From: Saprospiraceae bacterium
GTDB taxonomy: Bacteria; Bacteroidota; Bacteroidia; Chitinophagales; Saprospiraceae
Length of the DNA: 64,000 nt
NCBI GenBank assembly: GCA_026129545.1
Contig: JAHCHX010000001.1
Span: 619,501-683,500, forward strand
Reading direction: 5' to 3'
Part shown: piece after piece, positions 36,048 to 45,550 of the stretch
Numbering within the stretch: position 1 is the stretch's first letter
Layout: each line of letters starts with the position of its first letter
The notes under the pieces: generated by a model
What the model saw: only the letters and a program-made list of their open reading frames with translations
Told to the model about the DNA's origin: nothing
Database searches by the model: none
Translations under genes and position numbers: made by a program

Positions 36048-36070
36048 AATGCGAATGAGGGGTTGACAAT
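36048..36070. repeat. Possible half copy of family A repeat
   Basis: AATGCGAATGAGGGGTTGAC resembles the outer arm of family A, but no inner palindrome or second arm follows. It lies in the 189-bp gap 36021-36209. Confidence 0.4.
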
Positions 36071-36092
36071 TTTGGCGCTTGATATTCAGCTT

Positions 36093-36154
36093 CTTATTCA
36101 GGCGGCGATTCCAAATCGCCGCCTGAATAGCACACGTTTTCAACACTTTACTTC
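36093..36154 (-). repeat. Dispersed repeat, family D copy 2 (inverted)
   Basis: Reverse complement of 33899-33959 with a better hairpin (GGCGGCGATT / AATCGCCGCC). It lies downstream of the cyclase gene. Confidence 0.75.
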
Positions 36155-36209
36155 ACTCCCTCTTTCGCCTGAATGACTTATTTCGTAAACTTTGCTCCAT
36201 CCACAAAAA

Positions 36210-37910
36210 CTAACGCAACACGGTCACGTCTCCTTCTGCACGGTATTTTCGTCGCTTGCCGAACAACTCGCCGACCCATTCCAAATGCCAGGCGTACACC
36301 CCCGGCGCACACGCACGCCCTCTACAAGAGCCATCCCAACTGCTCGACGGGTCGTTGGCAACAAAGACAAGATTGCCCCAACGGTCGAAGATTTCCAAGT
36401 TATATTCGAACCAAACGCAAGGTAGGAAAATGCGCCATTCCGCATTGAGGCCGTCACTGTTGGGCGCAAATACATTGGGTGCGTAGAAAGGGCAGTTTTG
36501 GCAAGTATAAAACGCCACGCGAACACTGTCGCTAAAAATGCAGTGTTGTGTGCGGCCGGTAAGCGAATAAGTGCCGGGAGTGGTCACCTCCCATTCGCTG
36601 CCTCGAGTGCCGTCCCCCCATTGCCAGTCGGTCAGGCTGGGCGGGACGAGCAGCGACACCGTGTCGCCGAAGCAGACAGTGGTGTCGGCACGCAGTTCAA
36701 ATGGCTGCTCAATCGTCACCAACACATAAGCCGTGTCGCTGTGACATTCACCTGTTTTTTGAAAAAAATAGGCGTACAAACCAGCGGCATCCCTCGTCGC
36801 GTCAAAAAAATTGGTGCCAGAGCTCAGTGTTGGCGACCATTTCCCGCCCTTGTCCGGATTGCCTTTTAGCACGCTGTGCATATCAAAAGGCAGACTGCCA
36901 GCACACACTACCGTATCTGCATCAAGCCCCGCATCCAATGGCGGGAAGATGGGCAGGTAAGCATACCGGGTCGCAACTTGACCGCACTCCGTGAAGACCC
37001 TGAACTCTATGATTCGCTCACCCCGCAAAGGGGCAGGGGAGAGGTCGTTGTAGTGCATGAGTTGAATGGCCAGCACAAAATCAGATGGGGTGGCATCCCC
37101 CGCGTTTTTCAGAACGATACTGTGCAGATTGGTCATTTCAATATCGAGGTTGGCAGGGAAGGCATCCAATTCGAGCACTTCGTCGCTGCTCGCATACAGG
37201 ATTTTCACCACGACGGAGTCAATGGGTTTTTCCGAAAAAAGCAAAGCATCCGCATCTGCGACGCTGCCGAAAGGATAGCAAAGCGTGTCCGCCCGAAAGT
37301 CTCCATTCATGGCGCCGGAGCTATCATCCCCGTCAAGGTCGAAGCCAAAATCGCTTTCCAGCACCACATTGTCGAGGCCGCCAAAATCAGCCAGCGGGCG
37401 GTACTCACCCCGAATGCGCCAGCCAGCAATGTCGCTAAGCACTGCGCGGAACTGTGCTTCTGTCGGTACGGGGCCATTGAGGGCTGCGAGTCGCCAGCCC
37501 GCATCCTCGCGCAGAAGGATGTCGTAGTGCGTCCAAGACAATTTGGGGTTTGAGGCATTGTCGTACACAAGCGTAAGCCCTCCTCCAAAAAGCACCACAT
37601 CAGGGAGGCTGTTGCTTTTGTCTTCGTTGGTAGTGTCGCTCACAAATTGGTCGTAGCGCAGATGCTTCCCATAGGCATCGCATTTGTTGCCCCTGAATTT
37701 GGGAGGTGCCACAAAATGCCAAGTGCCGCCCACAGATTGGTCAGTGACGCGGATGTGGCCGCCGGGATTGCCCCCCGTGGGCATCCAAGTCGCGTCGGGG
37801 CTGGTGGCATCGCCGGAGGTCGTCCATCCTTCGTTGCCGTTGTCGAAAGTGCTGATTTGGCCGATGGCAAACTGGGATAGCAGAAGGGGCAAGAGGACTA
37901 AAATTCGCAT
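36210..37910 (-). CDS. Laminin-B-like protein with gliding-associated (T9SS type B) C-terminal domain
   Basis: 566 aa. Signal peptide ends at FAIGQ. Residues ~20-200 (STFDNGNEGWTTSGDA, GTWHFVAPPKF, LTLVYDNASNPKLSWTHYDI) look like a laminin B domain. The centre has PKD/Ig-like strands. The last ~85 (YAPNVFAPNSDGLNAEWRIF, LEIFDRWGNLVF, WDGSCRG, APGVYAWHLEW) form the T9SS type B (gliding motility-associated) sorting domain. It should be surface-exposed or secreted. Ligand unknown. Confidence 0.88.
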   Translation of the reverse strand: MRILVLLPLLLSQFAIGQISTFDNGNEGWTTSGDATSPDATWMPTGGNPGGHIRVTDQSVGGTWHFVAPPKFRGNKCDAYGKHLRYDQFVSDTTNEDKSNSLPDVVLFGGGLTLVYDNASNPKLSWTHYDILLREDAGWRLAALNGPVPTEAQFRAVLSDIAGWRIRGEYRPLADFGGLDNVVLESDFGFDLDGDDSSGAMNGDFRADTLCYPFGSVADADALLFSEKPIDSVVVKILYASSDEVLELDAFPANLDIEMTNLHSIVLKNAGDATPSDFVLAIQLMHYNDLSPAPLRGERIIEFRVFTECGQVATRYAYLPIFPPLDAGLDADTVVCAGSLPFDMHSVLKGNPDKGGKWSPTLSSGTNFFDATRDAAGLYAYFFQKTGECHSDTAYVLVTIEQPFELRADTTVCFGDTVSLLVPPSLTDWQWGDGTRGSEWEVTTPGTYSLTGRTQHCIFSDSVRVAFYTCQNCPFYAPNVFAPNSDGLNAEWRIFLPCVWFEYNLEIFDRWGNLVFVANDPSSSWDGSCRGRACAPGVYAWHLEWVGELFGKRRKYRAEGDVTVLR

Positions 37911-38217
37911 GAAGGCATCCTTGTGTGTTTCGTTTCACTGGCGAACTGCCACAGTCATTTGGAAGAATCCTGACAAACCAAGATGAAAAAAAATGGTCCA
38001 GTTGGGGGTGGTATTGCAAACCGAAAGGTAGGTGCATGGGAGGCGAAAATCAAAAGGCAAAAATCAGGTTATCAACATTCTGGGCAAAAAACTGCCCAAA
38101 GGGTGTTGGTGAAAATTATTCGCACAATTGGGAGAAAAACAAAATGCAATTCTATTTTTGCCGCTCCACAAGCGATGAAAACAAGTCACTGAACCTCGTT
38201 CTAATCTTACACACAAC
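37911..38217. other. 307-bp spacer with no recognised element
   Basis: It lies between divergent genes. I see no open frame of note, no repeat family of this window and no clear promoter motif; it is AT-rich toward the M23 gene. Confidence 0.5.
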
Positions 38218-39591
38218 GTGAAATCAGACAGCAATTGGCTACAGCGTCAGCTGTGGCGTGTGAAAAGGCTTCGCCTGAAAAAAGGCCCTATTTTCGTCGT
38301 TTTGGCCGCTATTTCGGCAGTTGTTTTGGCCGCGACTCTCCAACTTTCCTCTACTCGTCAGGCAGCGGCCCTCGTTTATTCCGAACCTGCGCTCGATGCG
38401 CTTCCCGTAGTGCCGGAAAATATTCGATGGGGATTTGCCATTGACAAGTTTCATCTTTCGGATGTCGAGCTCAAATCGGGCGACGTGCTCGGAGAAATCC
38501 TGCTGAAACAAGGCTTGACCTACCCGCAGGTGCATCAAATCGTGCAAAACTGCAAGGGGACATTCAACATCAACTCCATGCGCAAAGGGCGCAAACTGCA
38601 CTTCATCGCGTCCCAAGAAGGCGAATCGCCCAGCCACCTGATTTATGAGCCATCCCCTTACGAGTACGTCATCTTCAACCTACGCGAGCCATTCGAGGTG
38701 CAATTGGTCAAGCGTGCCGTCAAGATTGACACGGTGGCAGCATCAGGCGTGTTGGAAACGAGTTTTTGGCAAGCCCTCATGGACAACGGTCTCAACGACG
38801 CATTGGCCGATGGCATGATTGACGTGCTGTCCTCCTCCGTGGATTTTTACCGCCAGAAAAAAGGCGACCGCTTCAAGGTAGTGTATGAACAACACATCGT
38901 GGAAGGCGAGCCAGTCGGCACGGGCAAAATCATAGCCGCCATGTATGAGCGTGAAGACAAGCAATTCTATGCCTTCCGCTTTGAGAAAGAGGGAGAGAAA
39001 GCCAATTACTTCGATTTTGAAGGACGGCCTGCCCGCAAAGCATTTCTCAAATCACCCCTGAAATACTCCCGCATCACCAGCCGCTACAATTTGCGTCGGC
39101 TGCACCCCATACTCGGATACCACAAAGCACACCTCGGCACCGACTATGCCGCGCCACACGGCACCCCCATCATGGCAGTGGCCGACGGCACGGTGTTGGA
39201 GGCCACACGTCGGGGAGGCAACGGGCTGTTCGTCAAAATCCGTCACGACGGCATTTATCAGACCCAATACCTGCACATGAGCGGTTTTGCCAAAGGCATT
39301 CGCCCGGGCGCACGAGTGGTGCAAGGCCAAACCATCGGCTATGTAGGCTCCACCGGGCTGGCCACAGGCCCCCACGTTTGTTTCCGTTTTTGGAAAAATG
39401 GCCGCGAAGTGGACCATTTGCGCCTCAACCTGCCTCAACCCGAACCTATCAAAGGCGCTGCGTTGGAAGCATTCAACATCGTGCGCGATGAACTGCTGCA
39501 ACTGCTGGAAAAGGTCGAGTACCGCACGTTCCATGAACAGGCCGTGCGCGACGGGGAAACAGAGGAAGAAATGATGAAAACGGAACCGTGA
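38218..39591 (+). CDS. M23-family peptidoglycan metallopeptidase
   Basis: 457 aa from a GTG start. One TM segment follows the basic N-terminus (GPIFVVLAAISAVVLAATL). Residues ~70-230 are a LysM/opacity-associated-like region (KSGDVLGEILLKQGLTYPQV). The M23 domain has H305-LGTD-309, YLHMSGF and GPHVCFRFW with His ~386, the full set of zinc and catalytic residues. It cleaves peptide cross-links in the periplasm. Confidence 0.92.
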   Translation: MKSDSNWLQRQLWRVKRLRLKKGPIFVVLAAISAVVLAATLQLSSTRQAAALVYSEPALDALPVVPENIRWGFAIDKFHLSDVELKSGDVLGEILLKQGLTYPQVHQIVQNCKGTFNINSMRKGRKLHFIASQEGESPSHLIYEPSPYEYVIFNLREPFEVQLVKRAVKIDTVAASGVLETSFWQALMDNGLNDALADGMIDVLSSSVDFYRQKKGDRFKVVYEQHIVEGEPVGTGKIIAAMYEREDKQFYAFRFEKEGEKANYFDFEGRPARKAFLKSPLKYSRITSRYNLRRLHPILGYHKAHLGTDYAAPHGTPIMAVADGTVLEATRRGGNGLFVKIRHDGIYQTQYLHMSGFAKGIRPGARVVQGQTIGYVGSTGLATGPHVCFRFWKNGREVDHLRLNLPQPEPIKGAALEAFNIVRDELLQLLEKVEYRTFHEQAVRDGETEEEMMKTEP

Positions 39592-39660
39592 GAAGCATTC
39601 TATGCCTCGCCCTGTTGACGGCGCGAAGTATGGCAAGCCATCCCGTTCCGGGAACGTACA

Positions 39661-39696
39661 GCATCGGCTGCTCCATCAAAACGGGGTAGCCGATGT
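39661..39696 (+). terminator. Hairpin after the M23 gene
   Basis: Imperfect arms GCATCGGCTGCTCC and GGGGTAGCCGATGT, then TTGCTTTGT. Weak T-run, so terminator role is tentative. Confidence 0.45.
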
Positions 39697-39795
39697 TGCT
39701 TTGTACCCTATTTGCCCGTATTTGGAAAAAATTGCTAAACAAGTACCTTTGTGGAGTCAAATTCAAACCTTTCGTTCACTCCATTTGTAGTCATC

Positions 39796-40107
39796 ATGCC
39801 TGAAAACAACCCGCCAAACCAATCCGGGCAACCAGAATCTACATTTGAACGCCTGAAAAAAAAGATTTTTAGCGTCAACGTCACTTTGGGGGAATTCTTT
39901 TTGCTGATTTCTTTTCTCGTGGGTGTCATCGTGACCCTCACGCTCACCTATCGCAACATGGAAGCCAAAGTGCAAAAAATCGAACAGGAAATCGAGAAGC
40001 AATCGAAGGAATACAAGTTGGCAACCGAGAGTATGCAGCAACTTTTGGGACAATTTGACAAACGGCTCGACCAAGTTCAAAACGACATCAACCTGCTGAA
40101 AAAATAA
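39796..40107 (+). CDS. Small single-pass membrane protein with coiled coil
   Basis: 103 aa from ATG 39796. TM segment LGEFFLLISFLVGVIVTLTL (~31-50), then a charged coiled coil (~52-103: KVQKIEQEIEKQSKEYK, DKRLDQVQNDINLLKK). No known family recognised. It precedes a peptidoglycan-binding protein of similar plan by 30 bp, so the two probably form an operon. Confidence 0.75.
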   Translation: MPENNPPNQSGQPESTFERLKKKIFSVNVTLGEFFLLISFLVGVIVTLTLTYRNMEAKVQKIEQEIEKQSKEYKLATESMQQLLGQFDKRLDQVQNDINLLKK

Positions 40108-40137
40108 GTTTCTCAAACTAAGACCCAACCTTGTCTT

Positions 40138-40680
40138 ATGCAGGAAAAATCCGCCACCGCCGCATCGCGCACACACAATATCGCCTCTGCCAGCGACACG
40201 AAAAACCCCGACAGTTCGAGGATAAGAATCAACTACGAAGGATTGCGCACCTTCAATCGTTATGTATTCGTGGGAGGCAGCATCTTGCTGGTTGCAGCCG
40301 TTGTTCAGGCGATGTTGTTCAATAGACTGTTGGATAGAGTGGATTCAAAGCTCTCGCAACACACCTTGCTCATGCAAGAGACCAGCCAAAACCTGTTGCA
40401 GGGACTCAAGCCCATGAATACCACATTGGGCGACGATTTCTCGAAAAGGACATCCCGCGAAGGACAAGCCGCTTTGATTTCTCCCAAAGAAATTCGTACC
40501 GTGCAAGAAGTGCTCAAGCAAAAAGGCTTCTATCCCGGCGACACCAACGGTCAATACGACAAAAAGACAAAATCCGCATTGAAAAAATTTCAGGTAGCCA
40601 ACAATCTGCCCTCCGAAGGCGCCACCTTGGACTTGCTCCTCAACCTCAACGCAGAACATATCAGACAACAGATGCAATAG
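40138..40680 (+). CDS. Membrane protein with C-terminal peptidoglycan-binding domain
   Basis: 180 aa. TM segment YVFVGGSILLVAAVVQAMLF (~42-61), a helical stretch, and a PG_binding_1 domain at ~120-175 (VQEVLKQKGFYPGDTNGQYD, TKSALKKFQVANNLP). It should tether the inner membrane to the cell wall. A strong terminator follows. Confidence 0.85.
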   Translation: MQEKSATAASRTHNIASASDTKNPDSSRIRINYEGLRTFNRYVFVGGSILLVAAVVQAMLFNRLLDRVDSKLSQHTLLMQETSQNLLQGLKPMNTTLGDDFSKRTSREGQAALISPKEIRTVQEVLKQKGFYPGDTNGQYDKKTKSALKKFQVANNLPSEGATLDLLLNLNAEHIRQQMQ

Positions 40681-40708
40681 AAGCCCAAAATATCTTTCAT
40701 AGCGATAG

Positions 40709-40749
40709 AATCGGCTGCCCCTCCCACATTTCGGGGCAGCCGATTTTTG
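40709..40749 (+). terminator. Rho-independent terminator
   Basis: Perfect 13-bp arms AATCGGCTGCCCC / GGGGCAGCCGATT (40709-40721 and 40733-40745), then TTT. Confidence 0.87.
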
Positions 40750-40920
40750 TTATGGCCAAAATAACAGCCCTGCAAAGCCGTTTTTGCGGCATTTCGCGTG
40801 GCATGGCTGCCCATGGGAATCTTACCTTATCACCGCTCTCAAAGCGGTCATGTCATACTATACAATTCTATTTTAATCCCGTCCATCATCCGATTTTTCA
40901 ACGTCAAACTGTTATCACAC

Positions 40921-41442
40921 ATGAAAAAAGTGTTCTTAATCACATTCGCTCTCGGTCTGGCCGCCTTCTTCGCTTGCAACAAAGACGACAACAGCAGCGC
41001 CAAAGACTTGGTCACCCTTCATATCCGTCTCACGGATGGCCCCGGCGATTATCAGCAAGTCAACGTGGACATCAAGGAGGTGCGCATCAAAGCGGCCAAC
41101 GACACCTCGCAGTGGGTTTCCTTGAATACCAACGCGGGCATTTACAACCTGCTCGATTTTCAAAACGGCGTGGACACGTTGCTCGCAACAGGCATGGTGC
41201 CAGCCGACGTGTTGAAAGAGGTCCGCTTCATCCTCGGCCCCGACAACTCGGTGATGGTGGATAGCATCGTTTATCCGCTCCAGACCCCCAGCGCGCAGCA
41301 GTCCGGCCTGAAAATAAAGATTGACAAATCGCTCAACCTTGACATCAACACCCTCACACTCGATTTCGACGCCGAACAGTCCGTGGTCAAGACAGGCAAC
41401 GGCGGCTTCATCTTGAAGCCAGTCATCAAAGTGAAAAACTGA
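40921..41442 (+). CDS. DUF4382 lipoprotein
   Basis: 173 aa from ATG 40921. Signal MKKVFLITFALGLAAFFAC gives an acylated Cys19. HIRLTDGPGDYQQVNVDIKE, GIYNLLDFQNGVDTLL and EVRFILGPDNSV are the DUF4382 pattern, a beta-sandwich found in envelope lipoproteins of unknown role. Confidence 0.88.
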   Translation: MKKVFLITFALGLAAFFACNKDDNSSAKDLVTLHIRLTDGPGDYQQVNVDIKEVRIKAANDTSQWVSLNTNAGIYNLLDFQNGVDTLLATGMVPADVLKEVRFILGPDNSVMVDSIVYPLQTPSAQQSGLKIKIDKSLNLDINTLTLDFDAEQSVVKTGNGGFILKPVIKVKN

Positions 41443-41467
41443 GATGTGAGACGCTGAAAACGCAGGC

Positions 41468-41586
41468 TGTCTCACAAGTTCAAACTTCGACAGGATTAAC
41501 AAGATTTACAGGTTTTTTTTCTAAAAATAAGGACGCAAATCCTGTAAATGTTGTTAATCCTGTCAACAGCTATCACTTGTGAGACA
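41468..41586. repeat. Inverted repeat, family E copy 1
   Basis: Outer arms TGTCTCACAAGT (41468-41479) and ACTTGTGAGACA (41575-41586). Inner GACAGGATTAACAAGATTTA and the matching CCTGTAAATGTTGTTAATCC arm. With family C copy 2 it fills the 329-bp gap 41443-41771. Confidence 0.75.
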
Positions 41587-41592
41587 TCGTCG

Positions 41593-41684
41593 TTTCAAAT
41601 TGTCGCAAGTAAGACGGAACGCTGTTCCGGCACATATCAGAACAGGGTTCCGGTGTACAGAAGCGACAATTTGAAATGCACCCC
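41593..41684. repeat. Palindromic repeat, family C copy 2
   Basis: TTTCAAATTGTCGC (41593-41606) and GCGACAATTTGAAATGCACC (41663-41682), with the inner CGGAACGCTGTTCCGG element as in copy 1. Confidence 0.78.
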
Positions 41685-41771
41685 GCCTGAATGTGCGCTT
41701 GCATACCAGATGTTCAAAGACCTCAACCAATCCATCGCCAATCAACCAATCTCCATTCTTACCTTTGCCCC

Positions 41772-42347
41772 ATGAAACAACACATCGAAGCCCTCATCTT
41801 TGCTTCACCGCAAGCGATACCCACAGCCGATATCAAATCGGCACTGGAAGAAGCTCTCCAGATGGAGGTGTCGGAGGCTGACATCTTGGCCGCCATCGAA
41901 GAGACCCGAGCGCAGTTTTCGCAGGATAATTTCGCATTCGAGTTGGTGGAAATAGCCGGGGGGTGGCAGTTTCTCACTAAGGGTGCCTACCACAACGCAG
42001 TTGCCATTCATCTCAAACAGACAACCAAAAAACGGCTTTCGCAGGCAGCCATGGAAACGCTGGCACTCATTGCCTACAAACAACCCGTGAGCCGCTCCGA
42101 GCTCGAGGAAATTCGCGGAGTCAACTGCGACTACGCTTTGCAGAAACTTTTGGAAAAAGAACTTGTTACAATCGCCGGGCGTAGCGAAGGCCCCGGTCGC
42201 CCGCTACTCTATGCCACTTCCGAAAAATTCATGGACTATATGGGCATCAATAGTTTGGCAGACCTGCCCAAACCCAAAGATTTCAAAGAGGTGGAAAACA
42301 CGGTGGGAGAAGCACCTGCCGCGGAAGAAGTGGTAGAGAGGAACTGA
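41772..42347 (+). CDS. scpB: Segregation and condensation protein B
   Basis: 191 aa from ATG 41772. MKQHIEALIFASPQAIP, AAMETLALIAYKQPVSRSEL and IRGVNCDYALQKLLEKELV are the two winged-helix signatures of ScpB, the kleisin-associated subunit of the SMC-ScpAB condensin. TACCTTTG at 41760-41767 looks like a -7 box but would place the transcript start at or inside the ATG. scpA is not in the window. Confidence 0.94.
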   Translation: MKQHIEALIFASPQAIPTADIKSALEEALQMEVSEADILAAIEETRAQFSQDNFAFELVEIAGGWQFLTKGAYHNAVAIHLKQTTKKRLSQAAMETLALIAYKQPVSRSELEEIRGVNCDYALQKLLEKELVTIAGRSEGPGRPLLYATSEKFMDYMGINSLADLPKPKDFKEVENTVGEAPAAEEVVERN

Positions 42348-42398
42348 ACCTTCAGCAAAAGGCTTGGTGAAGACATCAAAAACAACATTTTTTCAATC

Positions 42399-42917
42399 GT
42401 GGAGACCACACTCGAACAACCACTCGTCAATCGCGTCGCGCAAAGCGGCCTCCTCACCATTGACTTGGAAGAGCTTTATCCGGTCGGTGAAATCGTACCC
42501 TTCGACTTAAAGGACTACCTGTTCATGGGGCTGATTTTGAAGGAAAAAGATTTTCGGGAGGCCTTGAAAACCCATGATTGGTCGCAGTATGAAGGGAAAA
42601 ACCTAGCCGTGTTTTGCTCCGCCGATGCCATCATTCCGATGTGGGCCTATATGCTTGTGGCCACACACGCCGCACCTTTTGCCAGCGATGTTGCACTCAC
42701 CTCTCCCGATTTATTTGCCGAAACCGCTTTTTTGCGAAAACTCGCCACGCTGAACATGGACGACTACGCAGGCAAGCGAATCGTCGTCAAAGGTTGCAGC
42801 GACAAGCCCGTGCCTCCCTCAGCGTATATGGAAATCACGCGCCGCCTCCAACCCGTGGCTCAGAGCATCATGTTCGGCGAACCCTGCTCCACCGTGCCTG
42901 TTTACAAGAAAAAGTAA
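42399..42917 (+). CDS. DUF2480 family protein
   Basis: 172 aa from a GTG start (VETTLEQPLVNRVAQSGLLT). Segments IDLEELYPVGEIVPFDLKDY, FCSADAIIPMWAYML and VKGCSDKPVPPSAYMEIT are typical of DUF2480, a soluble Bacteroidota protein of unknown function. It lies 51 bp after scpB, the same strand. Confidence 0.88.
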   Translation: METTLEQPLVNRVAQSGLLTIDLEELYPVGEIVPFDLKDYLFMGLILKEKDFREALKTHDWSQYEGKNLAVFCSADAIIPMWAYMLVATHAAPFASDVALTSPDLFAETAFLRKLATLNMDDYAGKRIVVKGCSDKPVPPSAYMEITRRLQPVAQSIMFGEPCSTVPVYKKK

Positions 42918-42939
42918 GCACCGAGTGGCACATTGCTCC

Positions 42940-44715
42940 TCAAACCCCAGCCTCCGCCGTCACTTGCAAAAATTGTTTTTCGTACAACTCGCGGTATTTG
43001 CCCTCTTCCAGTTCGAGCAACACATCGTGCGAGCCGAATTCCTTGACCTCGCCTTTTTCCAAGACCAAAATGTTTGTGGCGTGGCGAATCGTCGAGAGGC
43101 GATGCGCGATGATGATGCTCGTGCGCTTGGCGATGAGCGTCTCGATGGCGTGTTGTATGACGGCTTCCGATTCGGGGTCAATAGACGAAGTAGCCTCGTC
43201 GAGAATAAGTATGTCTGGATTGAACACAAGCGCCCGCACGAAGGAAATCAACTGGCGTTGGCCCATCGAAAGCGTCGCGCCTCGCTCCATCACCTGATAT
43301 TGATAGCCGCCCGGCAATTTTTGGATAAACTTGTGTGCGCCAATCATTTTCGCAGCCTTCACCACTTGTTCCTCCGTGATGCTCGTGTCGCGCAAGGTGA
43401 TGTTTTCGAGCACGGTGCCTGAAAAGAGAAAAACATCTTGCAGCACGACCGCGATGCGACGGCGCAGCGCGAACACGTCATACGCTCGCAGGTCGTGGCC
43501 GTCAATGCGAATTTGCCCCTTCTGAACTTCGTAGAAACGATTGAGCAGGCTGATAATCGTCGTCTTCCCGCTACCTGTGCTGCCCACGATGGCCAACGTG
43601 TCGCCGGGATTTATTTCAAAAGAAACACCGCGCAGTATCGCGTCTTTTTCCACATCACCGCTGTAAGAAAAATGCACTTGGTCGAACTCCACCCTGCCTT
43701 GCAGTTTTTCAGGGGCCAGATGGCCGGAGTTTTGCACTTTGTCATTGTTTTCCAATAGCCTGAACACGCGTTCCGCGGCAATCAACCCCATTTGGAGGGT
43801 GTTAAACTTATCGGCCAACATTCGGATGGGGCGGTAGAGCATCGTGATGTAAAGCGGGAAAGCGACAAGCATCCCAATCGTCACTTCCTCCATGAGCACG
43901 CCGCGAGCGCCATACCACACCATGAGGCCGAGCGAGAGTGCCGAAATGATGTCAACCACCGGGAAAAAAACGGCGTAGGCGAAAATGGCCCGCAGGTTGG
44001 CCGAGGTGTAGTCCCTGTTGATTTGGCGGAATTTCTCCGCTTCGCGGGCCTCCGCGTTGAAAATTTGCACGATGCGCATTCCGCTGATGCGTTCCTGCAA
44101 AAAAGAGTTCATGGTGGCAATGTGATTGCGCACTTTCTCATAGCTCTTGCGCACGCTTTCCTTGAATTGGTAACTACCCCATATCAAGAGTGGGAAGACC
44201 ACCAGCACCACCAACGTCAATTTCCATGAGGTGTAAAACATCATGGCCAAAACAGCCGTCAGCGTCATCAAGTCTGCCAGAATCGTGATGCTTCCCTCTG
44301 AAAAAACGGTGTTGATGGCCTCAATGTCGTTGATGGTGCGTGTGGTGCTTTGGCCGATAGGTGTTTTGTCGAAATAGTTGAGATTGAGGCTCGTGACGTG
44401 GTTGAACACCTTCACGCGCAGGTCGCGTATGGTTGCTTGCCCAAGCCAATCGGCCCAATAGAGGAAGAAATAGCGCAGCACCACTTCCAACAACAACACG
44501 CCCAAGATGATGCAAGTCAAAAGCGCCATGCCACCCACGTTGCTCGTCACGATGTAGTCGTCCACCATCGTTTCCACCAATTTGGGTCGAAGCACTGCCA
44601 ACGGGGCAAGCACAAGCGTCAGCGCTGCGGTGAAGTAAAAGGTCCGCTTGTAAGGCTTCACCATAGCCATCACTCGGCGGAATAAGGGGTAGTTGAATTT
44701 CTGAGTGTCAGACAT
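42940..44715 (-). CDS. ABC exporter, fused membrane and ATP-binding domains (MsbA-like)
   Basis: 591 aa. Six TM segments at ~20-310. ATPase motifs: GSTGSGKTTII (Walker A), LSMGQRQLIS (signature), ILILDEATSSIDPE (Walker B) and IIAHRLST. It resembles lipid-A/multidrug half-transporters. It is convergent with the DUF2480 gene (22-bp gap). Substrate unknown. Confidence 0.93.
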   Translation of the reverse strand: MSDTQKFNYPLFRRVMAMVKPYKRTFYFTAALTLVLAPLAVLRPKLVETMVDDYIVTSNVGGMALLTCIILGVLLLEVVLRYFFLYWADWLGQATIRDLRVKVFNHVTSLNLNYFDKTPIGQSTTRTINDIEAINTVFSEGSITILADLMTLTAVLAMMFYTSWKLTLVVLVVFPLLIWGSYQFKESVRKSYEKVRNHIATMNSFLQERISGMRIVQIFNAEAREAEKFRQINRDYTSANLRAIFAYAVFFPVVDIISALSLGLMVWYGARGVLMEEVTIGMLVAFPLYITMLYRPIRMLADKFNTLQMGLIAAERVFRLLENNDKVQNSGHLAPEKLQGRVEFDQVHFSYSGDVEKDAILRGVSFEINPGDTLAIVGSTGSGKTTIISLLNRFYEVQKGQIRIDGHDLRAYDVFALRRRIAVVLQDVFLFSGTVLENITLRDTSITEEQVVKAAKMIGAHKFIQKLPGGYQYQVMERGATLSMGQRQLISFVRALVFNPDILILDEATSSIDPESEAVIQHAIETLIAKRTSIIIAHRLSTIRHATNILVLEKGEVKEFGSHDVLLELEEGKYRELYEKQFLQVTAEAGV

Positions 44716-44731
44716 TTATGAGGAGAGTGTG

Positions 44732-44795
44732 GGCGGGTTGACGGGTTTGAGGATTGGCTGGTAAGCGAGATGCGCACCCAGCCCGTCAACCCGCC
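44732..44795. repeat. Intergenic inverted repeat
   Basis: Perfect 14-bp arms GGCGGGTTGACGGG (44732-44745) and CCCGTCAACCCGCC (44782-44795) between divergent genes. No T-run follows on either strand. Confidence 0.65.
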
Positions 44796-44966
44796 AATCT
44801 TAACAGCCTTTCAAACGATTTTATACAGGCAAAGTTCGTCAAAAGCAGTTTTTGGTCGTTAAAAACAAAAAAATAATCGCAATTATTGGTTCACAGGCTT
44901 CCAAAGGGGCTTAGTTTCGCCCTGCAATCAAACGTTAGTCTTTCACAAAACGAAAATACTCTCTGT

Positions 44967-45530
44967 ATGCTCACCAATCCTTCCTACCCGGACCCCTCCA
45001 CCGTTTCCTACCGTCAGCTGGCCATCCGATTCGGCGCTATTTGGGCAGCTGTCGGCATTCTTTCATCGCTGGTCGCCTTCCTCACCAACACTGACCCTTC
45101 CATGCCAACTACTGGCTCCATCAAGTGGGTCTATACACTGATTGGAGTGGGCGTGGCTATATGGGCCATCGTCAGCGCAATCAAAGCTGACAGGGATGAG
45201 CAATTGGGCGGTTACATTGGCTTGGGCCGTTGCATCGGCATAGGCGCGCTCACTGGCTTGGTCGCGGGCGCTATCGGAGCCGTTTTTTCCATTCTCTACC
45301 TGACGGTCATCAATCCCGGTTACAAGCAACAAATGATGGATGCCATGCAAGAGGCTTGGGCCGAACAGGGCATGAGCGAGGAACAAATCGAATTGGCCGC
45401 AAGCATGTCATCAGCTTTCACCAACCCGATAGGGGTGTCTCTCATGCAGGTATTCATGAGTGTGCTGATTGGCCTCATTATCGGCCTCATAGCGGGGCTG
45501 GTCATGAAGCGCGAACGCTCTGTCATTTGA
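44967..45530 (+). CDS. DUF4199 membrane protein 1
   Basis: 187 aa from ATG 44967. Four TM segments (first LAIRFGAIWAAVGILSSLVA, last FMSVLIGLIIGLIAGLVM) with the helical MMDAMQEAWAEQGMSEEQIE loop that marks DUF4199. Role unknown. A second, diverged DUF4199-like gene follows after 20 bp. Confidence 0.88.
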   Translation: MLTNPSYPDPSTVSYRQLAIRFGAIWAAVGILSSLVAFLTNTDPSMPTTGSIKWVYTLIGVGVAIWAIVSAIKADRDEQLGGYIGLGRCIGIGALTGLVAGAIGAVFSILYLTVINPGYKQQMMDAMQEAWAEQGMSEEQIELAASMSSAFTNPIGVSLMQVFMSVLIGLIIGLIAGLVMKRERSVI

Positions 45531-45550
45531 CTCTCCCTTAGTGTTTTTCA

